Source: Rhizophagus prolifer
Taxonomy: Eukaryota > Glomeromycota > Glomeromycetes > Glomerales > Glomeraceae
Reading direction: 5' to 3'
DNA: 64,000 nt
Assembly: GCA_019425655.1 (NCBI GenBank)
Contig: NQWY01033937.1
Location: 26,471 to 90,470, forward strand
Numbering within the stretch: position 1 is the first letter of the stretch; each line of letters opens with the position of its first letter. Shown here piece by piece: positions 7,733 through 16,729 of the stretch. The notes below the pieces were generated by a model. It did no database searches. It worked only from the letters and a program-made list of their open reading frames with translations, and was not told where the DNA came from. The translations under genes and the position numbers were made by a program.

Positions 7733-9368
7733 ATGCACGCTCCTTAAATGGTTGAATTCCTACACGGCGATATGTATCGACGAAACGCTCACCTTCAGTA
7801 CGCAAATCAAGATAAGTATTTAGTACTTCTTCAATTACGTCAGGCACAGCATCTGCTGCAAATGATGGCCCTAAGATGTCACCGATTGAGGCATCATGGT
7901 CCGAATTACCACCTAATGTAATTTGGTAGAACTCAGCACCTTTTTTATCTACACCTAAAATACCGATGTTACCAACGTGGTGGTGACCACAAGCATTCAT
8001 ACAACCAGAAATATTTAGATCTAAATGACCAAGATCATAAACTTTGTCTAAGTCATCGAAACGACGTGTAATTGCTTCAGCAATTGGAATTGATTTCGCA
8101 TTTGCAAGTGAACAGAAATCACCGCCCGGGCAACTAATAATATCGGTAATAAAGCCAATATGTGCACGTGCCATATTTTGTTGTTCAAGCGCTTGCCATA
8201 CATCGAACAAGTCTTTTTGAGGTACATCTGCCAAAGCAATATTTTGTTCGTGAGTGGTACGAAGTTCACCGAAAGTATATTTATCAGCAAGATCTGCAAT
8301 AAAGTTCATTTCTTCGGTGGTCATATCGCCCGGTGCAATACCTGCACGTTTTAGAGAAATCGTAACAATACGATAGCCTTTCACTTTATGTGCATGCGTG
8401 TTGATATTGAACCATTGTTTGAACTTTGGATGCTCAGCAAATAAAGCGGTAAAGTCTTCATCTGCTAAATCTTGATAATCAAACGGGGTGAATTCTTCAT
8501 CCAGTTTTTTCAAGATTTCTGGCTGAATTTTCAATGCTTCGCGTGTATGTTCGAATTCAGCTTCAACTTTCTGTGCAAACACTTCAGGCGTTAATGCTTT
8601 AACCAAGATTTTGATACGCGCCTTATATTTGTTATCACGACGGCCATGCAAGTTATAAACACGTAGAACTGCTTCTAAGTAAGCAATTAAATCTTCACGT
8701 GGTAAAAACTCGCGAATAACGCTACCAATAATTGGGGTCCGGCCTAAACCACCACCAGCCATAATTTTATAGCCAATTTCACCCGCTTCATTACGCACGA
8801 TGTAAACACCAATATCGTGGAATGCCGTTGCTGCACGGTCTTTTTCTTCAAGTGCAGAAACTGCGATTTTGAACTTACGTGGCAAGAATGCAAATTCAGG
8901 GTGGAATGTACTCCACTGACGAATCAATTCACATGTTGGACGTGGGTCTGCAATTTCACCAGCAACCACACCAGCATATTGGTCAGTTGTTGTGTTACGA
9001 ATACAGTTACCACTCGTTTGAATGGCATGCATTTGTACAGTTGCAAGTTCAGCCAAAATATCTGGCACATCTTCAAGTGCAGGCCAGTTTAACTGAATGT
9101 TTTGACGCGTAGATACGTGTGCATAGCCACGGTCATAAGCAGTTGAAACTTCAGCAACTTTACGTAATTGTTTAGAATTCATTAAGCCATACGGCACAGC
9201 AATACGCAGCATAGGCGCATAACGTTGCACATATAAACCATTTTGCAAACGTAATGGACGATATTCATCTTCAGAAAGTTTGCCAGCTAAATAGCGTTCA
9301 GTCTGATCACGGAACTGAGCAACTCGTTCATTAACCAGCTGCTGGTCGAAATCGGTATATAAATACAT
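7725..9368 (-). CDS. cysI: Sulfite reductase hemoprotein (nitrite/sulfite reductase family)
   Basis: This 547-residue enzyme carries two ferredoxin-like half-domains (near residues 50-120 and 340-400) and the siroheme/4Fe-4S ligands: a CPGGDFC pair and a CMNAC pair within SGCMNACGHHHVGNIG, about 40 residues later. It reduces sulfite to sulfide for cysteine synthesis in the cytoplasm. The overlap with the DUF934 gene supports sulfite rather than nitrite as substrate. The ATG at 9368 gives MYLYTDFDQQ, a usual start of this branch. No flavoprotein cysJ is adjacent, so electrons probably come from ferredoxin or another reductase. Confidence 0.92.
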   Translation of the reverse strand: MYLYTDFDQQLVNERVAQFRDQTERYLAGKLSEDEYRPLRLQNGLYVQRYAPMLRIAVPYGLMNSKQLRKVAEVSTAYDRGYAHVSTRQNIQLNWPALEDVPDILAELATVQMHAIQTSGNCIRNTTTDQYAGVVAGEIADPRPTCELIRQWSTFHPEFAFLPRKFKIAVSALEEKDRAATAFHDIGVYIVRNEAGEIGYKIMAGGGLGRTPIIGSVIREFLPREDLIAYLEAVLRVYNLHGRRDNKYKARIKILVKALTPEVFAQKVEAEFEHTREALKIQPEILKKLDEEFTPFDYQDLADEDFTALFAEHPKFKQWFNINTHAHKVKGYRIVTISLKRAGIAPGDMTTEEMNFIADLADKYTFGELRTTHEQNIALADVPQKDLFDVWQALEQQNMARAHIGFITDIISCPGGDFCSLANAKSIPIAEAITRRFDDLDKVYDLGHLDLNISGCMNACGHHHVGNIGILGVDKKGAEFYQITLGGNSDHDASIGDILGPSFAADAVPDVIEEVLNTYLDLRTEGERFVDTYRRVGIQPFKERAYA

Positions 9369-9484
9369 GGCGTATGGCTAGTAGATTCATTATTAAGGCG
9401 GATAGCATAGCGAGCTTTTATTCATCAATAAAATGCTTTTTTTGCATATTTAATAACGGTTTTATTGATAAGCTTTAATATAAA

Positions 9485-10222
9485 TCAATATAAACCATCT
9501 TGAGTTATATAATAGTCATAGAAAATGCCACCGTTGAGCATGCCCTGCTCTGGTGCCTGTTCAACTTGTCCTGCAAGTGCGGCTGATGCTGCCATGCTAT
9601 TTAGACTCGCCACACAGTCGGTCATGGAAATATCAATATATTGTCCCATACCGCTACGACTGCGTTCGACGACCGCAGCCAAAATAGCAATAACTGCATG
9701 TAATGATCCGCCTGCAATATCGGCAACTTGAATGCCAAGCGGTGGTGGACCACTATCTTGTCGGCCACTATATCCAGCAATACCCGCTAAAGCTAAATAA
9801 TTAATGTCGTGTCCTGCTCGATCTTTATAGTTTCCAGTTTGTCCATAACCTGTGATTGAGCAATAAATTAAACGAGGGTTAATTTCTGCAAGCGTTGCAT
9901 AGTCTAGTCCTAAGCGACGCATAACATCTGGCCGAAACTGTTCTATGACAATATCAAACTCGGAAATCTTGGCTTTTATAAGATCAATACTGGCAGCATC
10001 TTTTAAATCGAGAACAATCGACTGTTTATTTCGATTTAAATAACTATGTGCAGTCGCTTGTCCATTGGCATAGGGCGGCATAATCCGAATGAGATCTGGA
10101 CGTGATGGGGATTCGATATGGATAACTTCTGCGCCCATATCGGCTAAGTACATTGTGGCAAAAGGTCCAGGTAAGAGCGTAGAGAAATCGAGAACTTTAA
10201 GTCCATTTAATGCTGTCGTCAT
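9485..10222 (-). pseudogene. Truncated CaiB/BaiF-family CoA transferase
   Basis: The product (245 residues from the ATG at 10222) opens LNGLKVLDFSTLLPGPFATMYLADMGAEVIHIE, the hallmark of CaiB/BaiF enzymes such as alpha-methylacyl-CoA racemase, and keeps the catalytic Asp region AGHDINYLALAG and SMTDCVASL. It stops right after GGIFYDYYITQDGLY, where full-length members (about 350-400 residues) continue with roughly a third more. The 115 bases that follow are AT-rich and hold no matching continuation in any frame. The fold of this family interlocks two full chains, so the fragment is probably inactive. A GTG start at 10237 is also possible. Confidence 0.7.
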
Positions 10223-10432
10223 CGTATTTTTAACCACTATTATTCGAATTTTCTTTTATATTAGTTAAGCAAATATTCTAAAACAATGTCATGTTCAGCC
10301 ATTTACCTTGATCATTTCGGCAATTTAACATGTAAAAAGTGCTTTTACACTGTTGTAAATCGCCAATTTATTTTTTTAGACGGTCATTTAGGTCAATTTA
10401 AAGTGAACATCAAAGAGACTGAAGGATTCAAT

Positions 10433-11443
10433 ATGAGTCGCGATACGATTAGCATCCACTTCGTGAATGCGGCTTTGACAGGCGTAAAACGCCTTGGCAT
10501 GGATGTCGAGACGTTACTTTCACATGTGGGTATCGAAGCGGAACTATTACGTCAACCTAAAGCTCGAATCTCACCAGAACAATATACCCGTTTTATAAAA
10601 ATGCTATGGATGGTCACCCAAGACGAACACGTCGGATTTGATGTACAGCCGCGTCGTTTGGGCACTTTTGCCATTATGTGTCAGTTGATTATTCATGCAA
10701 AAACTTTGGGACAAGCCCTCGAACTTTCATCTCAATTTTACAAGTTATTTGGTGATGAATGGTCAGTAACACTAGAGCGTGACAAACATGAAGCACGTCT
10801 AGTTCCCCTCATTCCAAAAACATTAGATCCAGATCATTTCATTACTGAAAGTATGCTCATGATTTGGCATGGTTTAGCATCGTGGCTTATTGAACGTCGT
10901 TTACCTTTAGAGCGTGTTCATTTTAGCTATCCACGTCCTGCTCATGCAGATGAATATGATGCGTTATTTTTTGCACCAGTCATGCAGTTTGATGCACCTC
11001 GCACCGAAATAACTTTTGCAGCTGATTATCTTGACTTACCAATCCGCCAAGATGAAAAAACGCTTGAAGAGTTCCTAAAAGCAGCGCCTGCTCAGCTTTT
11101 AGTAAAATTCAAAAACACCAACTCATTGACTTCTCGTATTCGTGACGTACTTAAGAGTCAAATTGGTGAAGAAATGCCAACGCTTAATGACGTTGCATCA
11201 ATGCTGTATTTATCTCCGCAAACTTTACGTCGCCGCTTGGCTGCTGAAGGTAAAAGCTATCAAGGCGTAAAAGATGCTCTACGTCGAGATGCTGCGATTC
11301 ACTTGTTGCTCAACCCGGAATTAACACTTGAAGATGTTGCTCAACAGGTAGGCTTTAGTGAAACTAGTACCTTCCACCGTGCATTTAAAAAGTGGACTGG
11401 TGTAACTCCTGGCTTATATCGCCAGCTACACGGTTACCACTAA
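10433..11443 (+). CDS. AraC-family transcriptional regulator
   Basis: The 336-residue protein has the N-terminal Arabinose_bd-type domain of the OruR/ArgR-like AraC branch (about 20-200; RLGTFAIMCQLIIHAKTLGQAL) and two C-terminal helix-turn-helix motifs: LNDVASMLYLSPQTLRRRLAAEG and LEDVAQQVGFSETSTFHRAFKKWTG. The ATG at 10433 is preferred because GAAGGA precedes it and it fits the family start; the frame is open 49 codons further upstream without a ribosome site. It lies just ahead of, and in the same direction as, the thiolase / multifunctional beta-oxidation pair, which it may control; the terminator at 11471 separates the transcripts. Confidence 0.88.
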   Translation: MSRDTISIHFVNAALTGVKRLGMDVETLLSHVGIEAELLRQPKARISPEQYTRFIKMLWMVTQDEHVGFDVQPRRLGTFAIMCQLIIHAKTLGQALELSSQFYKLFGDEWSVTLERDKHEARLVPLIPKTLDPDHFITESMLMIWHGLASWLIERRLPLERVHFSYPRPAHADEYDALFFAPVMQFDAPRTEITFAADYLDLPIRQDEKTLEEFLKAAPAQLLVKFKNTNSLTSRIRDVLKSQIGEEMPTLNDVASMLYLSPQTLRRRLAAEGKSYQGVKDALRRDAAIHLLLNPELTLEDVAQQVGFSETSTFHRAFKKWTGVTPGLYRQLHGYH

Positions 11444-11470
11444 TACTTAAATCTCTTTAGTTTCACATTT

Positions 11471-11496
11471 AGCCCAAGTTCAACTTGGGCTTTTTT
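11471..11496 (+). terminator. Terminator after the AraC-family gene
   Basis: AGCCCAAG / CTTGGGCT stem, loop TTCAA, then six T. Confidence 0.9.
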
Positions 11497-11613
11497 GTAT
11501 CTCTATTGGCAAAAATCATCACCTGACTGGTGCGCTTATCGTCATTGCACTCGCAATTAAAACCAGTACACTCAAAACACAAATAAATTTTAAGCAATAA
11601 AAAAGGAACTGTT

Positions 11614-12819
11614 ATGAGCGAGGCTTATATTATTGATGCCATTCGCACACCACGCGGAAAAGGAAAAAAAGACGGCTCTCTTTATGAAGTAAAACCAATC
11701 ACATTACTCACCACCTTATTAAATGAATTACAGCAACGCTATCAGCTTGATACATCTAAAGTGGACGACATTGTTCTGGGATGCGTAACACCAATTGGCG
11801 ATCAAGGTGGTGATATTGCCAAAACCGCAGCAATTGCAGCAGGTTGGAATGATGAGGTCGCTGGAGTTCAAATCAATCGTTTTTGTGCTTCAGGTTTAGA
11901 AGCAGTCAATATGGCAGCAATGAAAGTTCGTTCAGGTTGGGAAGATTTAGTGGTTGCTGGTGGCGTTGAATCAATGTCACGCATTCCAATGGGTTCTGAT
12001 GGTGGACCGTGGGCTTTAGACCCAGAAACAAATCTTAAGTCATCATTTGTTCCACAAGGTATTGGGGCCGACCTTATTGCAACTTTAGATGGCTATACCC
12101 GTGAAGATGTCGATAACTTTGCAGTGAGGTCACAACAAAAAGCAGCAGCAGCTCAAGCAAATGGTTATTTTGACCAATCAGTTGTGCCAGTCAAAGATCA
12201 TTCAGGTGTGGTGATTTTAGAGAAAGATGAATTCATCAAAGGCAATACCACACTAGAAGGTCTTGCAAAGCTCAACCCAAGTTTTGAAATGATGGGGCAA
12301 ATGGGCTTTGATGCAGTCGCTTTACAAAAATATCCAGAAGCACAAAAAATCAATCATGTTCATCACGCCGGTAATTCATCAGGTATTGTCGATGGAGCAG
12401 CTGTCGTTTTATTAGCTTCAGAAAAAGCTGTAAAAGAACAAAATTTAAAACCACGCGCTAAAGTTTTGGCGACTGCATTAGTTGGTACTGACCCAACAAT
12501 TATGCTGACTGGCCCTGCGCCAGCCGCACGTAAAGCCTTGGAAAAAGCTGGTCTAACAATTGATGATATTGATCTATTTGAAGTCAACGAAGCATTCGCG
12601 GCTGTTGTTATGCGTTTTATAAATGAACTTAATGTACCTGCTGAAAAAGTAAACGTAAATGGTGGTGCGATTGCTTTAGGCCATCCTTTAGGCGCAACAG
12701 GTGCCATGATTTTGGGCACACTACTTGATGAGCTTGAACGACAAGATAAAAAGCGTGGTCTAGCGACGCTCTGTGTTGGCGGTGGTATGGGTATTGCCAC
12801 CATTATTGAACGCATATAA
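11614..12819 (+). CDS. Acetyl-CoA acyltransferase (FadA/FadI-type 3-ketoacyl-CoA thiolase)
   Basis: This 401-residue thiolase has Cys91 in [36 protein letters not shown] and CVGGGMG near the C-terminus. It performs the last step of fatty-acid beta-oxidation, releasing acetyl-CoA. AAAGGAACTGTT precedes the ATG. The gene for the multifunctional hydratase/dehydrogenase starts 18 bases later, so the two should form the alpha/beta subunits of one complex. The order is thiolase first, unlike fadBA of E. coli, which suggests a paralogous, perhaps substrate-specialised, operon under the AraC-type regulator upstream. Confidence 0.93.
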   Translation: MSEAYIIDAIRTPRGKGKKDGSLYEVKPITLLTTLLNELQQRYQLDTSKVDDIVLGCVTPIGDQGGDIAKTAAIAAGWNDEVAGVQINRFCASGLEAVNMAAMKVRSGWEDLVVAGGVESMSRIPMGSDGGPWALDPETNLKSSFVPQGIGADLIATLDGYTREDVDNFAVRSQQKAAAAQANGYFDQSVVPVKDHSGVVILEKDEFIKGNTTLEGLAKLNPSFEMMGQMGFDAVALQKYPEAQKINHVHHAGNSSGIVDGAAVVLLASEKAVKEQNLKPRAKVLATALVGTDPTIMLTGPAPAARKALEKAGLTIDDIDLFEVNEAFAAVVMRFINELNVPAEKVNVNGGAIALGHPLGATGAMILGTLLDELERQDKKRGLATLCVGGGMGIATIIERI

Positions 12820-12837
12820 AAATTAGGGATATAAAAA

Positions 12838-14973
12838 ATGAGTGCAATTCAATACGAAAAAAATGCCGACAATATTGTCATTTTAACGCTTGATTCAACA
12901 GGTCAATCTGCGAACACCATGAATGCAGAGTTTCGTGACTCGCTCGATGAAGTCACTCAGAAACTTAAAGCAGAAACAGAACTTTCAGGTGTTATTTTCC
13001 GCTCAGCTAAGAAAACTTTCTTTGCAGGCGGTGACCTAGATGAGCTAATTCAAGTTCAACCTAAACATGCGACTGACTTTTTTAATATGGTTGAAAAGCT
13101 AAAAGGTCATTTACGCACAATTGAAACGCTTGGTATTCCAGTTGTTGCAGCATTAAATGGCACAGCACTGGGCGGTGGATGGGAAATTGCATTAAGTTGC
13201 CATCACCGTATTGCAATCAATGACCCGAAAAGCAAATTTGGCCTACCAGAAGTTACTTTAGGCTTATTACCAGGCGGCGGTGGAATTGTACGTATGGTAC
13301 GTCTGCTTGGCCTTCAAAATGCGTTCCCATTTTTAATGGAAGGCAAACAGTTCGGTGTCGATAAAGCCAAATCTTTAGGTCTAATTCATGACACAGCTGA
13401 AAATGAACAAGAGCTTTTAGATAAAGCAATTGCTTGGATAAAGGCAAATCCGAAATCTCAGCAACCTTTTGATGTGAAAGGCTACAAAATCCCAGGTGGT
13501 GATCCAAAAACTCCAGCAGTTGCACAAGTTCTTGCCATTGCACCAGCCATGTTAAGAGACAAGACCAAAGGTTGCTACCCTGCTCCTGAAGCGATTATGG
13601 CTGCCGCAGTTGAAGGCGCTCAAGTCGATGTAGATACTGCACTGCGTATCGAGTCTCGCTACTTTACTCAGCTTACAACAGGCCAAATTTCTAAAAATAT
13701 GATCGGCACTTTCTGGCATGGTTTAAATGCAATTAAGTCTGGTGCAAGCCGCCCTGCTGACGTTGCAAAATGGCAAGCCACTAAAGTTGGTGTGTTGGGT
13801 GCGGGCATGATGGGTGCGGGCATTGCCTATTCAACCGCGATTAAAGGCATTCCTGTTATCCTTAAAGATGTATCTGTTGAAAATGCTGAGAAAGGCAAAG
13901 CTTACTCACAAAAACTCTTAGATAAACGTGTTTCACAAGGCCGTATGACCGCAGAAAAACGCGATCAGGTTTTATCGCTCATTACGGCTACAGCGTCAGC
14001 TCAAGACCTTCAAGGCTGTGACTTAATTATTGAAGCGGTATTTGAAAATCAAGAACTTAAAGCCAAAGTCACTCAAGAAGCTGAACAATATTTAGCATCT
14101 AATGGCGTAATGGCATCGAATACATCGACCCTGCCAATCACAGGTTTAGCTCAAGCAAGTAAAGATGATAAAGCGTTTATTGGTCTGCATTTCTTTAGCC
14201 CTGTCGACAAAATGCAGTTGGTTGAAATTATCAAAGGTAAAAATACCTCCGCAGAGACACTTGCTAAAGCCTACGATTTCGTACAGCAAATTGGAAAAAC
14301 ACCCATTGTTGTCAATGATAGCCGTGGCTTCTTTACCAGTCGTGTGTTTGGTACTTTCATTCAAGAAGGTATGCGCTTGCTTGCCGAAGGCGTCCACCCA
14401 GCACGTATTGAAATGGCAGCACTGAAAGCTGGCATGCCTGTGGGACCACTTGCGATTCAAGATGAAGTGTCTTTAACTTTAACCGAGCATGTTGCTAGCG
14501 AAGCACGTAAAGCTTTACAAGCCGAAGGCAAAGAGCTACCGAAAACACCAGTAGATGAAGTGATTCATACCATGATTCATGAATTAAACCGTAAAGGTAA
14601 AGCTGCTGGCGCAGGTTTCTATGACTATCCTGAAAATGGTAAAAAACACCTATGGGAAGGCTTAAACCGCTGGCAGAAAGATCACGATATTTCCGAGCAA
14701 GATATGATTGATCGTATTTTGTTTGTACAAGCCTTAGATACCTTACGTTGTTACGAAGAAGGTGTATTGGAATCGGTTATTGATGCCAATGTCGGTTCTA
14801 TTTTTGGAATTGGTTATGCCCCTTGGACTGGTGGAGCGATTCAATTCCTCAATCAATATGGTATTGAGAAAGCAGAAAAACGCGCCGAAGAGTTAGCTAC
14901 CAAATATGGTGAGAGATTCACACCACCAGCATTACTAAAAACCAAAGCTGAGAAGAAGCAAAATATTCAATAA
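12838..14973 (+). CDS. Multifunctional enoyl-CoA hydratase / 3-hydroxyacyl-CoA dehydrogenase
   Basis: The 711-residue protein joins an N-terminal crotonase domain (1-190; oxyanion-hole segments SAKKTFFAGGDLDEL and ALGGGWEIALSCHHR, catalytic Glu in FGLPEVTLGLLPGGGG) to an NAD-binding 3-hydroxyacyl-CoA dehydrogenase (about 315-500; GVLGAGMMGAGIA, GLHFFSPVDKMQLVEII) and a C-terminal dehydrogenase domain (to about 700). It hydrates enoyl-CoA and oxidises the product, feeding the thiolase encoded just upstream. Length and architecture agree with FadB/FadJ. AGGGATATAAAA precedes the start. A terminator follows at 15012. Confidence 0.94.
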   Translation: MSAIQYEKNADNIVILTLDSTGQSANTMNAEFRDSLDEVTQKLKAETELSGVIFRSAKKTFFAGGDLDELIQVQPKHATDFFNMVEKLKGHLRTIETLGIPVVAALNGTALGGGWEIALSCHHRIAINDPKSKFGLPEVTLGLLPGGGGIVRMVRLLGLQNAFPFLMEGKQFGVDKAKSLGLIHDTAENEQELLDKAIAWIKANPKSQQPFDVKGYKIPGGDPKTPAVAQVLAIAPAMLRDKTKGCYPAPEAIMAAAVEGAQVDVDTALRIESRYFTQLTTGQISKNMIGTFWHGLNAIKSGASRPADVAKWQATKVGVLGAGMMGAGIAYSTAIKGIPVILKDVSVENAEKGKAYSQKLLDKRVSQGRMTAEKRDQVLSLITATASAQDLQGCDLIIEAVFENQELKAKVTQEAEQYLASNGVMASNTSTLPITGLAQASKDDKAFIGLHFFSPVDKMQLVEIIKGKNTSAETLAKAYDFVQQIGKTPIVVNDSRGFFTSRVFGTFIQEGMRLLAEGVHPARIEMAALKAGMPVGPLAIQDEVSLTLTEHVASEARKALQAEGKELPKTPVDEVIHTMIHELNRKGKAAGAGFYDYPENGKKHLWEGLNRWQKDHDISEQDMIDRILFVQALDTLRCYEEGVLESVIDANVGSIFGIGYAPWTGGAIQFLNQYGIEKAEKRAEELATKYGERFTPPALLKTKAEKKQNIQ

Positions 14974-15011
14974 CTTAGACGTAATGAATATTTAAAAACT
15001 GCATAAACCTT

Positions 15012-15046
15012 ACCCATATAAATATATTTTATTTATATGGGTTTTT
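15012..15046 (+). terminator. Terminator after the beta-oxidation pair
   Basis: ACCCATATAAAT (15012-15023) pairs perfectly with ATTTATATGGGT (15031-15042), followed by a T run. Confidence 0.85.
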
Positions 15047-15137
15047 CTTTATGTTCTTTAAGATTTCTGCCTACAGCCTAAATATGCTATAAATAGACTT
15101 CATTTTTGTGCTTCTACAGCACACTCGAGAAATCCTT

Positions 15138-15392
15138 ATGTCCGATAAAAATTCTTCCGAATCAGCAGTTTTAGGCTGGAAATTTGTTCTGATCGTTGGT
15201 GTTTTAAGTGCGATTTTCCTTGGCTTTTTCTATTTAGCAATGAGTAATGAACCTGACTATATGCCAGGTGCTCAGCGCAAAGCTCAACAGCACGAAATGC
15301 AACAAAAAGCTGAAAAATCGACAGATCAACAAAGTCAGCATGACAACATGCATGGAATGGACATGCAAGAACATCAGCATTCACATCAGTAA
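15138..15392 (+). CDS. Small single-pass membrane protein with His/Met-rich tail
   Basis: From the ATG at 15138 the product has 84 residues: a short polar N-terminus, one transmembrane helix (about 14-36, WKFVLIVGVLSAIFLGFFYLA), and a soluble tail rich in Gln, His and Met that ends HDNMHGMDMQEHQHSHQ. Such His/Met clusters often bind copper or nickel, and the orientation would place the tail in the periplasm, but no function is established. The ribosome site is weak (GAGAAATCC). The patatin gene starts 15 bases after the stop, so the two are probably cotranscribed. Confidence 0.7.
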   Translation: MSDKNSSESAVLGWKFVLIVGVLSAIFLGFFYLAMSNEPDYMPGAQRKAQQHEMQQKAEKSTDQQSQHDNMHGMDMQEHQHSHQ

Positions 15393-15407
15393 TCAGATAT
15401 TTTTCAA

Positions 15408-16268
15408 ATGACAGATTTTTCCCGCAATGCACTGGTTGTAGAAGGTGGAGGCATGCGTGGTGCCTTTACCAGTGGTGTACTTGATGCTTTTCTACAACAG
15501 CAGTTCAATCCTTTTGACTTATATGTTGGTGTATCTTCTGGTTCGACCAATGTGGCTAACTACTTAGCAGGTCAACAAGGCCGAACTTTAACATTTTATG
15601 TTGACCATTCACTACGTCCTGAATTTATCGATTATAAGCGCTTCTTTAAAGGTGGCGATTTACTTGATTTAAAATGGATGTGGGAAATTGGTGAAAAAGA
15701 ACATCCTCTTGATCAACAGAGCCTTTTTGCCAAAAATCCAGATTTTTATATGGTGTTGACGCATGCTAAAACAGGTCATGCTGAGTATCTTCGTGCTGGT
15801 AAAGATAATTTGCTAAATGCACTGCGTGCTTCTAGCTCAATTCCAGTTTTAACTCGTCATCCCGTCGATATTATGGGTGAACCCTACTTTGATGGCGGCG
15901 TTGCAGATGCTCTACCCGTTCGCTGGACAGCACAGCAAAGTGGTGTCAAAAAGCTATTAGTTTTACGTACTCGTCCGAAGAACTACTTTAAAGCAAGTAG
16001 TCGAGGCGACCAATTCCTTGCGAAATATGCTTTTAAACACCACTATGGTTTTGCAAGCAGTTTACGAAACCGTTGTGCCCGTTATAATGCTTCGGTAGAT
16101 TTTGTTCGTGGCAATAATCCAGACCAGCAAATTTTAGAAGTATGTCCACCGCCTCTTAAAAATATGGCAGGCCGCTTAACCACAAATCCGAAAAAGCTTC
16201 GTTATAGTTACGAAGTTGGTTTAGAGACTGGCTTACAAGCCATCGAAAACTGGAATGCGATGAAGTAA
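15408..16268 (+). CDS. Patatin-like phospholipase (YjjU/RssA type)
   Basis: The 286-residue protein has the complete patatin signature: oxyanion hole EGGGMRG (12-18), nucleophile elbow GVSSG with Ser43, and the catalytic Asp162 in FDGGVADALPV. Length and the C-terminal extension resemble E. coli YjjU. Members hydrolyse acyl esters of phospholipids or other lipids; the substrate here is unknown. No signal peptide is seen, so it acts in the cytoplasm or at the inner membrane face. It follows the His-rich small membrane protein. A short stem TTGAGATT / AATCTCAA (16276-16301) lies at the convergent junction with the next gene. Confidence 0.88.
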   Translation: MTDFSRNALVVEGGGMRGAFTSGVLDAFLQQQFNPFDLYVGVSSGSTNVANYLAGQQGRTLTFYVDHSLRPEFIDYKRFFKGGDLLDLKWMWEIGEKEHPLDQQSLFAKNPDFYMVLTHAKTGHAEYLRAGKDNLLNALRASSSIPVLTRHPVDIMGEPYFDGGVADALPVRWTAQQSGVKKLLVLRTRPKNYFKASSRGDQFLAKYAFKHHYGFASSLRNRCARYNASVDFVRGNNPDQQILEVCPPPLKNMAGRLTTNPKKLRYSYEVGLETGLQAIENWNAMK

Positions 16269-16297
16269 TTCAAAATTGAGATTTCTACAAAGGAATC

Positions 16298-16717
16298 TCA
16301 ACTTAACGCTAAAATCATATTGATATGTGGAATACCACAATCTTGGTAAACTTCACCCTGCACGTTAAAACCTAGAGCCTCATAAAAAGCTGTCACATAA
16401 GTTTGCGCGGAAAGCTTTAAATAAGGCAGTTTCTGGTTACGCGCATAGTCAATAATATGCTGCATTAAAATTTTACCAATACCCTGCTTTCGATAAGACA
16501 TTAAAACGGCAACACGCCCTACACTATGCTGTGGCAACAAACGTGCTGTAGCGATAGGCTGCTCTTTGTCATACACCATAAAGTGCACAGCAGTTGCGTC
16601 AAAATCATCCCATTCATCTTCAGGCGCAATTCCCTGCTCTTGAATAAAGACTTGCTCACGGATATATTTCGCATCTTTCTCAAGCTGCTCCCAATCATCC
16701 GCTATAACTTTATACAT
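16298..16717 (-). CDS. GNAT-family N-acetyltransferase
   Basis: The 139-residue product has the ElaA-like GNAT layout: IREQVFIQEQGI, HFMVYDKEQPIATARLLP, then the acetyl-CoA loop VLMSYRKQGIGKILMQHI (motif A, Q/RxxGxG/A) and FYEALGF near the end. It should transfer an acetyl group from acetyl-CoA to an unidentified amine. Its start is 12 bases after the stop of the methyltransferase gene on the same strand, so the two form an operon. Confidence 0.88.
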   Translation of the reverse strand: MYKVIADDWEQLEKDAKYIREQVFIQEQGIAPEDEWDDFDATAVHFMVYDKEQPIATARLLPQHSVGRVAVLMSYRKQGIGKILMQHIIDYARNQKLPYLKLSAQTYVTAFYEALGFNVQGEVYQDCGIPHINMILALS

Positions 16718-16729
16718 TCACTCATCTTC

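Noticed and set aside
12363-12815. 150-codon minus-strand frame inside the second thiolase gene
   Set aside because: It is a shadow of a well-supported thiolase; composition is Ser/Pro/Ala rich with no family match and no ribosome site.
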